Shown here: positions 51,091 to 59,538 of the stretch, one piece after another | How the letters are laid out: each line of letters starts with the position of its first letter | Position numbering within the stretch: the first letter of the stretch is position 1 | Source: an uncultured Oscillospiraceae bacterium | GTDB lineage: Bacteria; Bacillota; Clostridia; Oscillospirales; Oscillospiraceae | DNA length: 59,538 bases | Reading direction: 5' to 3' | Assembly (NCBI GenBank): GCA_944385665.1 | Contig: CALWYB010000009.1 | Location: 1-59,538 of the forward strand | The notes under the pieces: model-generated | The model's database searches: none | Told to the model about the DNA's origin: nothing | The model's input: only the letters and a program-made list of their open reading frames with translations | Position numbers and translations under genes: made by a program

Positions 51091-51627
51091 ATGGATTTGA
51101 CCGAGCGTACGGTAGAGAGCAAGACCCTGTTTGACGGGATCATTGTGAAATTAAAGGTGGACCAGGCCCGGCTGCCCGACGGAAAGACGGCGGTGCGGGA
51201 GGTGGTGGAGCACCCCGGCGGGGTGGCCATCCTGGCCCTGGATGAGGAGAACAACGTCACCCTGGTGCAGCAGTACCGCTACCCCTTCCACCAGGTGCTG
51301 CTGGAGCTGCCCGCAGGCAAGCTGGACCCGGCGGAGGACCACCGGGTGGCCGCCGCACGGGAGCTGAGCGAGGAGACCGGCCTGGAGGCGGAGGAGCTCA
51401 CCTATCTGGGCTGCCTGCTGGCCTCCCCCGGCTTCTGCACCGAACGGCTCCATATGTATCTGGCCCGGGGTCTGAGCCGGAAGAAGAGCCACCCGGACGA
51501 GGATGAATTTCTGAATGTCATCGCCATGCCCTTCCAGCAGCTGCTGGGACAGGTGATGGACGGCACCATCGAGGATGCCAAAACAGTGGCCACGGTGCTG
51601 AAAACCAAGGTGCTGCTGGGGCTTTGA
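51091..51627 (+). CDS. NUDIX hydrolase, ADP-ribose pyrophosphatase type
   Basis: The 178-residue protein has the NUDIX box near residue 72-95 (GKLDPAEDHRVAAARELSEETGL) and the VVEHPGGVAILALDE and QQYRYPFHQVLLELPAG segments of ADP-ribose pyrophosphatases (NudF type). It splits ADP-ribose into AMP and ribose-5-phosphate. GGGAGGAAG precedes the ATG. It is 14 bases before walR and may share its transcript, which is not the usual walRK neighbour. Confidence 0.9.
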   Translation: MDLTERTVESKTLFDGIIVKLKVDQARLPDGKTAVREVVEHPGGVAILALDEENNVTLVQQYRYPFHQVLLELPAGKLDPAEDHRVAAARELSEETGLEAEELTYLGCLLASPGFCTERLHMYLARGLSRKKSHPDEDEFLNVIAMPFQQLLGQVMDGTIEDAKTVATVLKTKVLLGL

Positions 51628-51641
51628 GAGGGGGCGGTACC

Positions 51642-52355
51642 GTGGGAAAGACCGTACTCATTGTAGAAGACGAGCAGAATATCGTGGACATCCTCTCCTT
51701 TAACCTGGAGCGGGAGGGATACAACACCCTGGAGGCTTACGACGGCAACACCGGCTTGCAGCTGGCCCTGGAGCAGAACCCAGACCTGGTGCTGCTGGAC
51801 CTGATGCTGCCCGGCATGGACGGCTTTGAGGTGTGCCGCCGTATCCGGGAGACGGGCAGCGCGGTGCCCATCCTCATGCTTACCGCCCGGGAGGAGGAGG
51901 CCGACAAGGTGCTGGGCCTGGAGCTGGGGGCCGACGACTATATCACCAAGCCCTTCGGCATGCGGGAGCTGCTGGCCCGGGTGAAGGCCAACATCCGCCG
52001 CTCCTCCATGGCCCCGGCCCAGGGCGATCCGGCCCAGCTTGACCCCAGCCGCCGCCTGGAGCTGGGACGGGTGACGGTGGACCTGGAGAAGGCCACCGTC
52101 TACAAGGACGGCAATCCCCTGGAGCTCACCCAGCGGGAGTACGACCTCATCTGCTATCTGGCCTCCCAGCCGGGAAAGGTGTTCTCCCGGGAGGCCCTGA
52201 TGGAACACGTGTGGAACTACGAGGGCTATGTGGGCGACGTGCGGGCCGTGGACGTGGCGGTGCGCCGCCTGCGGGAAAAAATCGAGGACGATCCAGCCTC
52301 CCCCAAGTTTATCGTAACGAAGCGGGGCATGGGCTACCTGTTTGCCGGGGAGTAA
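51642..52355 (+). CDS. walR: Response regulator WalR (YycF) of the OmpR/PhoB family
   Basis: WalR controls peptidoglycan hydrolase genes and is essential in many Firmicutes. The 237-residue product has a receiver domain (acidic pair near residue 9-10, phospho-acceptor Asp in VLLDLMLPGMDGFEV near 53, switch Lys in YITKPFG). A winged-helix DNA-binding domain follows (about 130-235, LTQREYDLICYLASQPGKVFSREALMEHVW). The GTG at 51642 has GAGAGGGGG upstream. The name rests on the following walK-type kinase, yycH and yycI genes. Confidence 0.88.
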   Translation: MGKTVLIVEDEQNIVDILSFNLEREGYNTLEAYDGNTGLQLALEQNPDLVLLDLMLPGMDGFEVCRRIRETGSAVPILMLTAREEEADKVLGLELGADDYITKPFGMRELLARVKANIRRSSMAPAQGDPAQLDPSRRLELGRVTVDLEKATVYKDGNPLELTQREYDLICYLASQPGKVFSREALMEHVWNYEGYVGDVRAVDVAVRRLREKIEDDPASPKFIVTKRGMGYLFAGE

Positions 52356-52394
52356 CGGGCAAGTTCAAGAGCAAGAAAAAGGGGGGAGTGTGCC

Positions 52395-54164
52395 GTGCTG
52401 CGCAGCCTGCACATGAAGCTGGTGATGATCATGGTGCTGCTCATCCTGTCGCTGATGACAGTGGTGGGGGCCTTTCTCATCAACTCCGTCATGGCCTTCT
52501 ATCTGGAGGACTTTTATAACCAGATGTCCGACGTCTTTTCCCGGGAGTCCCTCACCCGGGATCTGACCACTGAGACCCCGGGGGAGGAGGACGGCGCTCA
52601 GGCCATCCTGGCCATTCTGGAGGCCTACTCCGGCGAGCTGGGTCTGGACGGCTACTCCCGCACCCTGTTCATCCTGGACGGGGAGACGGGGGAGTACCTG
52701 GCCGGCAACAACGACGAGGCGGGCAAGAACCTGTCCTATGACTCCTCCAACCTGACCCACGCCCTGGCCACCGGGGAGGACTCCAGCAGCCCCAACATGG
52801 CCGCCGACTACATGGACGTGGCCGTCACCCTGGAGCGGGGCGGCTCCCCCTATGTCATCTATGTGCTGGACAACAAAAGCACGGTGAACAGCCTCATCAG
52901 CCAGATGTTTGTCCTTATCCTGGAGTCTCTGGTCTTTGGTCTGGTCATCTCTATCCTCCTGTCCTTCCTGCTGTCCAAAACCATGATCATTCCTATCCAG
53001 CGCCTCACCGAGGGAGCTATCCGGGTGGCCCACGGGGACTTTTCCCGCAAAATCCAGGTGGCCTCCCGGGATGAGATCGGCGTGCTCACCGACACCTTCA
53101 ACGACATGGCCGGCCAGCTGCGGGACACTCTGGCCCAGGTGGAGAACGAGCGCAACAAGCTGGACACCCTGTTCCTCCACATGACCGACGGCGTGGTGGC
53201 CTTCTCCCGGGATGGGGCGGTCATCCACTCCAACCCGGCGGCCGAGGAGATGCTGGGCCGGTCCATCACCGGCGAGGCCACCTACGGGGAGCTGTTCGGC
53301 GACCTTGTTCCGCTGGAGAGCGTTCTCCAGGCCCCCGACTACCTGGAGGAGGAGCGCCGGGAGGGGGAGCGCTTTTTGCAGCTGCTGCTGGCTCCCTTTG
53401 ACCGGGACCGGCAGGGGGGCGTGCTGGTGGTGCTCCACGACGTGACCCAGCAGCGGAAAAACCAGGAGATGCAGCGGGAGTTTGTGGCCAACGTATCCCA
53501 CGAGCTGCGCACCCCCCTTACCAACATCCGCAGCTACGCCGAGACCCTCTCGGACAGTGCGGGAGAGCTGCCCGCCGCCACCGAGAAGAAATTTTTGGGA
53601 GTCATCCTCAACGAGAGCGACCGCATGACCCACATCGTCCAGGATCTGCTCACCCTGTCCCGGTTCGATTCCGGCAAGGACGACCTGCACTTGGTGCGCT
53701 TCCCCTTTGATGTGGCGGTGCAGGATCTCTACAACGCCGTGTACATGGAGGCCCAGCGCCACGACCACAAGATCAAGCTGAAGCTGGAGCCCAATCTGCC
53801 CAGCATCGTGGCCGACCGGGAGCGGGTGGTCCAGGTGATGATGAACATTGTCTCCAACTCCATCAAGTACACCCCCAACGGGGGACACATCCTCATCTCC
53901 GCCGGACGGGAGGGGGACAGGGTGTGGATGCAGGTGGACGACGACGGCATCGGCATCCCCCAGAAAGACCGGCCCCGGATCTTCGAGCGGTTCTACCGGG
54001 TGGACAAGGCCCGCTCCCGCCAGTCCGGCGGCACCGGCCTGGGCCTGTCCATCGCCAAGGAGATCGTGGACCGCCACGAGGGCGTGCTGGAGCTGGTGGA
54101 CCGGGACGGCCCCGGCCTGTCGGTGCGCATGGAATTGAAGATCGAGGGACCCAGCCATGTTTAA
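52395..54164 (+). CDS. walK: Sensor histidine kinase WalK (YycG)
   Basis: The 589-residue kinase has a first membrane helix (about 10-33), an external sensor domain (about 35-170) and a second helix (about 172-196). A HAMP domain (about 197-250), a PAS domain (about 260-350) and HisKA with the phospho-His in FVANVSHELRTPLTNIRS near 369 follow. The ATPase domain has N-box NIVSNSIKYTPNGGH, DDDGIGIP and GGTGLGLSIAKEIV. This layout is that of WalK. It senses lipid-II or wall status in relatives. The start is GTG with GGGGGGAG upstream. The yycH-like gene overlaps its end by 8 bases. Confidence 0.9.
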   Translation: MLRSLHMKLVMIMVLLILSLMTVVGAFLINSVMAFYLEDFYNQMSDVFSRESLTRDLTTETPGEEDGAQAILAILEAYSGELGLDGYSRTLFILDGETGEYLAGNNDEAGKNLSYDSSNLTHALATGEDSSSPNMAADYMDVAVTLERGGSPYVIYVLDNKSTVNSLISQMFVLILESLVFGLVISILLSFLLSKTMIIPIQRLTEGAIRVAHGDFSRKIQVASRDEIGVLTDTFNDMAGQLRDTLAQVENERNKLDTLFLHMTDGVVAFSRDGAVIHSNPAAEEMLGRSITGEATYGELFGDLVPLESVLQAPDYLEEERREGERFLQLLLAPFDRDRQGGVLVVLHDVTQQRKNQEMQREFVANVSHELRTPLTNIRSYAETLSDSAGELPAATEKKFLGVILNESDRMTHIVQDLLTLSRFDSGKDDLHLVRFPFDVAVQDLYNAVYMEAQRHDHKIKLKLEPNLPSIVADRERVVQVMMNIVSNSIKYTPNGGHILISAGREGDRVWMQVDDDGIGIPQKDRPRIFERFYRVDKARSRQSGGTGLGLSIAKEIVDRHEGVLELVDRDGPGLSVRMELKIEGPSHV

Positions 54165-55461
54165 GAACAGACGGATGGTGGAGCGGGTCAAGACCCTGCT
54201 CATTGTGCTCCTGAGCTGCTCGGCGGTCTATCTGGCGGTGCGCACCCAGATACCGGTGTCCCTCCACAGCCTGCTGCCCACCCGAACCACCCAGAGCGGC
54301 AGCCAGACCACCCAGGAGAGCCGTATCCAGGCCGCCCAGCCCCTGCGCATGGCGGTAACACTCCGGGGCGGGGAGGAGAGCCTGCGCTATGGGGTGCAGT
54401 ACGACCAGGAGGCCCAGGATATTCTGTTTCAGCAGATGTACAGCCTGCTGGTGGAGGCCCTGAGCAGTGCAGAAGCCCCGGCGGCGGTGGATGAGACGTC
54501 CTGGCGGGAGGCGCTGAATACTTCCCCGGGGATCTACTTTGACTGGCAGGACAACCTGCCGTTCTCCGTGCTGGTGGGCTGGCTGTCGGTGGAAAATGGG
54601 CAGCTCACCGGTTCGGTGCGCCGCCTGGTGCTCACTGCCCAGGAGGGCCAGGCGGTTATCTATTACTGCGGCCAAGAGGAGACCTACTACCGGGCTGTGT
54701 GTCCCATGGTGGACGTCAGCCGTCTGAGCGAGGCGGTGGCCGGGGTCAAGGACAACGGGGCCCAGTTTGCCTTTGAGCAGGAGGAGTTTGACGGTCTGGC
54801 ACCCTACACCCTGCTGCTGGGGGAGAACCTGACCCCCAAGATCTATCAGGCCTCCAACCCCCTGGAGCAGGAAGAGATCCGAGAGCAGGTCCGGCAGACG
54901 CTGGACTTCTCCGACGACTCCAGCGTGTCCTATGTGACCTCCAATGAACAGGTTATCCGCAACGGCAATGACACCCTGCGTCTGGCTGCCGACGGCAGTA
55001 CGGTGACCTTTACCGCCGCCGATGGAGGCAGCCGCTATCTGGTGACCAGCTCGGGAGTCTACGGGGCGGTGGAGCGCTGCCGCCAGCTGGCAGTAGATAC
55101 CCTGGGCGACCTGTGCGGTCAGGCCCGGCTCTACCTGATGTCGGTGGAGGAGAACGGGGAGGAGAGCTGGCAGATTGAATTCGGCTACCTGCTGGATGGA
55201 GTGCCGGTGCGCCTGGGGGACGAGGGCTATGCCGCCCGGTTCCAGGTGTCCGGCGGCCGGGTGGTCAGTTTCACCCTGTGTCTGCGCAGCTATACGGACA
55301 GCGGGACCACCTCGGTGGTGCTGCCTCAGCGTCAGGCCATGGCGGCCATGGAGGCCAAGGGACACCAGGGGGAGGAGCTGCTGCTGGTATATCTGGACAC
55401 GGGCATCCAGCAGGTGAGCGCCTCCTGGGCGGCGGCGGGCCAGTGGAAGACAGGAGGGTGA
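54157..55461 (+). CDS. yycH: YycH-like regulator of WalK
   Basis: The 434-residue protein has a short cytosolic start (FKNRRMVERVKTLLIV), one membrane helix (about 12-28) and a large external part. The position between walK and yycI, the size and the membrane topology fit YycH (WalH), which binds WalK through its helix and restrains it. Sequence similarity of this family is low, so the name rests partly on gene order. Its ATG lies inside the end of walK (8-base overlap) and its stop is 4 bases before yycI, so the three are coupled. Confidence 0.75.
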   Translation: MFKNRRMVERVKTLLIVLLSCSAVYLAVRTQIPVSLHSLLPTRTTQSGSQTTQESRIQAAQPLRMAVTLRGGEESLRYGVQYDQEAQDILFQQMYSLLVEALSSAEAPAAVDETSWREALNTSPGIYFDWQDNLPFSVLVGWLSVENGQLTGSVRRLVLTAQEGQAVIYYCGQEETYYRAVCPMVDVSRLSEAVAGVKDNGAQFAFEQEEFDGLAPYTLLLGENLTPKIYQASNPLEQEEIREQVRQTLDFSDDSSVSYVTSNEQVIRNGNDTLRLAADGSTVTFTAADGGSRYLVTSSGVYGAVERCRQLAVDTLGDLCGQARLYLMSVEENGEESWQIEFGYLLDGVPVRLGDEGYAARFQVSGGRVVSFTLCLRSYTDSGTTSVVLPQRQAMAAMEAKGHQGEELLLVYLDTGIQQVSASWAAAGQWKTGG

Positions 55462-55465
55462 GGGC

Positions 55466-56314
55466 ATGGAGTGGTCAAAAATCAAAACCATCATTCTCAT
55501 CATCCTGGCCGGAACCAACCTGCTGCTGTTCTCCTTTGTCATGCGTCAGGATCTCCAGACCCGGTCGGCTCAGCGGCAGGCCCGGCAGGAGGCCATCTCC
55601 TTTCTGGAGAATAACGGCGTTTCGGTGGCGGAGAGCGTGATCCCCCAGGAGATGTCTTTGCAGCCCCAACAGGTGGAGCGGGACCGGGAGAGCGAGCCCG
55701 AGCTGGCCCAGGCTCTTCTGGGCAGCCAGGTGGAGGAGCGCAGCCTGGGCGGCGAGGTGTACCGCTACCACAACCAGCAGGGCTATATTCAGTTCCACGC
55801 CGACGGCGCTTTCCAGGGCGAGTTTGTGGAGGGGGCGTTTCCCCTGGATACCATGAACATCCGGGACTACTCCGTGGAGATTATGAAGCGCTTGCAGTTC
55901 CAGGGGGAGATCCAAACGGTGACGGGGGATACCGATGCCGGCGGCGACGCCACGGTGGTTCTGCGGCAGGTCTGGAACGGCGTTCCTCTCTTTGACCGCC
56001 AGGTGACCTTGACCTACCGGGGAGGGAGCCTGGTGTCCATGACCAGCGGCCGGCGGCTCACCGGAACGCCCCAGGCAGATGAGAGCCGCCAGAGCATGGA
56101 GGTGCCCACCGCCCTCATCCGCTTTTATCACGGTCTGACCGCCATGGGCGATGTGTGCAGCCGCATCGACAGCATTACCCAGGGCTATGTGGGGGGCAGC
56201 TATTCCCCCGGTCCCTCCTCCCTGGTCCCGGTGTGGCAGATTGTCACGGATACCGGGACCTATCTGCTGGACACCATCACCGGAGAGGTCACCCGCATGG
56301 AGAGCGGAGCCTAA
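55466..56314 (+). CDS. yycI: YycI-like regulator of WalK
   Basis: The 282-residue protein starts MEWSKIKTIILIILAGTNLLLF, which is the typical YycI opening (xxWSKxKxIxI followed by a helix). An external YycI/YycH-like domain of about 240 residues follows, ending in VPVWQIVTDTGTYLLDTITGEV. YycI (WalI) works with YycH to dampen WalK. The operon ends here: no walJ (MBL) or htrA gene follows, and murI is next after about 100 bases. Confidence 0.82.
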   Translation: MEWSKIKTIILIILAGTNLLLFSFVMRQDLQTRSAQRQARQEAISFLENNGVSVAESVIPQEMSLQPQQVERDRESEPELAQALLGSQVEERSLGGEVYRYHNQQGYIQFHADGAFQGEFVEGAFPLDTMNIRDYSVEIMKRLQFQGEIQTVTGDTDAGGDATVVLRQVWNGVPLFDRQVTLTYRGGSLVSMTSGRRLTGTPQADESRQSMEVPTALIRFYHGLTAMGDVCSRIDSITQGYVGGSYSPGPSSLVPVWQIVTDTGTYLLDTITGEVTRMESGA

Positions 56315-56413
56315 AGAAACCGCGATTTTTGGAGAAGTTTCCCCTTGTTTTTTTCCGGAGAGCTGTGTATCATATTCCGTACGTGACCGCAATCAAGAAA
56401 AGTGGGTGATGCT

Positions 56414-57238
56414 ATGGCCAAACAGAATAATCCCATCGGGATCATTGACTCCGGGATCGGCGGGTTCAGTGTGGCCCGGCGGGTACAAAAGCAGCTGCCC
56501 CATGAGAATATCATCTATTTCGGGGACGGCGCCAATACCCCCTATGGAAACCATGACGCCAAGGACATCCTGGCCCTGACCCGGTATATGCTGGCCTTTA
56601 TGCGCCAGCGGAAGATCAAGGCTCTTCTGATCGCCTGCAACACCATCTCCTGCCTCATTGACGAGTACCGCCGGGAGATGGACTGCCCTGTACTCAGCGT
56701 GGTGCAGGCGGGGGCGGAGTCGGTGGCTCAGCTGCCGGTGGAGCGCATCGGCGTCATTTCCACCTGCTTTACCGCCTCCACCGGCTGTTACCCCGCCCTC
56801 ATCGCCCAGCTTGCTCCGGGCAAACAGGTGTTTAGCCACGGGGCCAAGCACCTGGCCGATCTGGTGGAGCACGGAGCCAGCGAGCAGGCCATTGACGCGG
56901 AACTCAAGGAAAATCTGGACGGTCTGGTCCACCGGGACCAGGTGGATTGCTGCCTGCTGGCCTGCACCCACTATCCCCTGGTGGAGGACAACATCCGCCG
57001 CCTGTATCCCCAGCTGCACCTGGTGGACCCGGCCCAGCGCATGGCAAGCGAGCTGGAGCGCTGTCTGAAGGAGACCCGGCAGATGAGCCGCCGTACCACT
57101 CCGGGTACGGTGGAGCTCTATACCACTGGAGATCCCAAGGAGTATATCCGGGCGGCCCGTCGGGCTGGCCTGGAGGGCGTCATCACCGCCCAGTCCTGGC
57201 CGGCCATGAAACTGGAGAAGAAAAAAGAGGACGCCTGA
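56414..57238 (+). CDS. murI: Glutamate racemase
   Basis: This enzyme makes D-glutamate for peptidoglycan. The 274-residue product has IGIIDSGIGGFSVARRV near residue 8. The two catalytic cysteines lie in IACNTIS near 78 and LLACTHYPLVE near 188. The usual PYGxKS site reads TPYGNHDAKDI. The ATG at 56414 was chosen; the ribosome site (GGGTGAT) is weak and a GTG at 56402 is an alternative. It follows the WalRK operon, which also serves cell-wall control. Its TGA stop lies inside the stem of its terminator. Confidence 0.92.
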   Translation: MAKQNNPIGIIDSGIGGFSVARRVQKQLPHENIIYFGDGANTPYGNHDAKDILALTRYMLAFMRQRKIKALLIACNTISCLIDEYRREMDCPVLSVVQAGAESVAQLPVERIGVISTCFTASTGCYPALIAQLAPGKQVFSHGAKHLADLVEHGASEQAIDAELKENLDGLVHRDQVDCCLLACTHYPLVEDNIRRLYPQLHLVDPAQRMASELERCLKETRQMSRRTTPGTVELYTTGDPKEYIRAARRAGLEGVITAQSWPAMKLEKKKEDA

Positions 57239-57256
57239 GAAGGCGTCCTCTTTTTT
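57221..57256 (+). terminator. Terminator of murI, overlapping its stop codon
   Basis: A 16-bp stem (57221-57236 with 57241-57256, A6/T6 ends) with a GAGA loop contains the last codons and the TGA of murI. Confidence 0.9.
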
Positions 57257-57265
57257 GCAATTGGG

Positions 57266-57297
57266 AAGAAAAAGTCCACGGCCTCGTAGGCCGTGGG
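57266..57297 (-). terminator. Terminator of the groESL transcript
   Basis: An 8-bp stem CCACGGCC/GGCCGTGG (57276-57283 with 57289-57296) is followed on the minus strand by ACTTTTTC. It lies downstream of the repeat that follows groEL. Confidence 0.75.
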
Positions 57298-57307
57298 CTT
57301 TCAGCAT

Positions 57308-57452
57308 GTTTTGTTGTCACGCTGCGGATTGGGCGCGCGGCCGGGTCGATAACTCCGTCGTCTTCGCCGCCAAACAGAAGGCCGCTTGGCCTTCTTGGTT
57401 TGCCGGCATCCGCTCTGTCGTTATCTCCCCTGTGCGCCTATCCTCGCGCTTC

Positions 57453-57455
<3 letters not shown>
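57308..57455 (-). repeat. Structured repeat family B, copy 2 (groEL 3' region)
   Basis: On the minus strand it starts with the groEL TAA and the same TAAGAAGCGCG block as the relA copy. Stems matching copy 1 are GGAT/ATCC (57440-57443 with 57326-57329), a GGCGC/GCGCC stem (57434-57438 with 57332-57336), GATAAC/GTTATC (57420-57425 with 57348-57353) and a long inner hairpin (57366-57383 with 57388-57407). The 3' block ACCCGGCC, GCGCCCA, CCGCAGCGTGA is shared. Confidence 0.75.
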
Positions 57456-59087
<1,632 letters not shown>

Positions 59088-59139
59088 TTACCTCCAATAT
59101 TTGAGAAAATTGCATTTTTAAAAAGATGGAAATAAGTCA

Positions 59140-59264
59140 GAGATATGAGTTAGGAGTAATGAGATAGGAGTAATGGTGTCCGGCAGAGCCGGACGATCTT
59201 TTGATTGGTGCGCCTTCGGCGCACTCCTTCACTCCTATCTTCTATCTGCTATCTCCTATCTGCC
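59140..59264 (-). repeat. Structured repeat family A, copy 2 (between groES and groEL)
   Basis: On the minus strand AGATAGGAG-type arms are followed by hairpins GTGCGCC/GGCGCAC (59208-59214 with 59218-59224) and GTCCGGC/GCCGGAC (59178-59184 with 59188-59194), then CTCCTATC-type arms. The order and spacing match copy 1 after dtd. The second hairpin is conserved except for its loop, while the first is replaced by another stem. Confidence 0.75.
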
Positions 59265-59274
59265 GTTGTGGAGT

Positions 59275-59538
59275 TTACTCCACAATGGCCAGAATGTCGC
59301 TCTGACGCACGATGGTGACCTCGTCGCCGTCCAGCTTCACCTGAGTGCCGGCGTACTTGCTGGTGATGACCTTGTCGCCCACCTTCACGTTCATGACGAC
59401 TTCCTTGCCGTCCACCATGCCGCCGGGGCCAACAGCCAGAACCTCAGCCACTTCGGGCTTCTCCTTGGCGGCGCCGGTGAGGATGATGCCGCCCTTGGTG
59501 GTCTCCTCGGCCTCTACCAGCTTGACAACAACGCGGTC
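59275..59538 (-). CDS. groS: Co-chaperonin GroES (5' end beyond the window)
   Basis: The last 87 residues are present, starting DRVVVKLVEAEETTKGGIILT, with the mobile-loop region and the typical GPGGMVDGKEVVMNVKVGDKVITSKYAGTQVKLDGDEVTIVRQSDILAIVE end. GroES caps the GroEL ring. About seven N-terminal residues and the promoter (where a CIRCE operator for HrcA would be expected) lie outside the window. The stop is at 59275-59277. Confidence 0.96.
   Translation of the reverse strand, partial: DRVVVKLVEAEETTKGGIILTGAAKEKPEVAEVLAVGPGGMVDGKEVVMNVKVGDKVITSKYAGTQVKLDGDEVTIVRQSDILAIVE

Overview
The window is a GC-rich (60-65% by eye) chromosomal segment of a spore-forming Firmicute of class Clostridia. 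The gene content points to the Oscillospiraceae (Flavonifractor/Pseudoflavonifractor-like gut anaerobes). This placement is inferred from spoIIE, a walRK-yycH-yycI operon, the c-di-AMP genes darA and gdpP, hemZ, ylmH, a yloU/yloV pair and the tilS-hpt-ftsH order. No rRNA, tRNA, CRISPR array, complete insertion sequence or prophage was found. Most of the window is compact core genome, with many strong bidirectional terminators between convergent genes.

Layout. 1-6040: spoIIE (-), an Asp23/YloU protein with a DhaL-family fatty-acid-kinase-like protein (+), and a VanY-type carboxypeptidase with SLH repeats. 6099-9570: a MerR regulator fused to an RDD membrane domain, then a marR-MATE efflux pair (-). 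9618-12860: an MBL hydrolase and mnmG (-), whose leader carries a duplicated mnmG 5' end and a multi-hairpin insert. 12861-23111: recJ, relA, dtd, MBL hydrolase, hemZ, nucleoside kinase and a GH13 enzyme (+). 23145-24562: ylmH and lexA (-). 24710-29206: marR plus a heterodimeric ABC exporter. 29250-30382: mntP behind a yybP-ykoY riboswitch, and darA. 30536-32489: an ECF sigma/RsiV-like pair and a MarR gene. 32531-37126: a holin-like orphan, a GntR-ABC-membrane operon, ogt and a DUF3048 lipoprotein (-). 37298-41579: a Gld-type ABC exporter operon. 41634-49579: gdpP-rplI-dnaB-tilS-hpt-ftsH (-). 49750-57238: ilvE, a NUDIX hydrolase, walR-walK-yycH-yycI and murI (+). 57453-59538: groES (partial) and groEL (-).

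Functional links. Stringent response and tRNA quality control (relA, dtd), c-di-AMP signalling (gdpP, darA), cell-wall homeostasis (walRK, murI, VanY) and several self-regulated efflux units (MarR-MATE, MarR-ABC, GntR-ABC) sit side by side. Regulatory sites that can be read directly include a MerR-type promoter with a 19-bp spacer, a LexA box over the lexA -35, an ECF-type promoter before the sigma gene and a Mn2+ riboswitch.

The most unusual content is intergenic. Two families of structured repeats (called A and B here) occur twice each. Family B starts exactly at the TAA stop codons of relA and groEL. Family A follows dtd and groES. Both keep their stems while the stem sequences change. Three further tandem-hairpin spacers, each of unrelated sequence, lie in the mnmG leader, before the nucleoside kinase gene and between hpt and ftsH.
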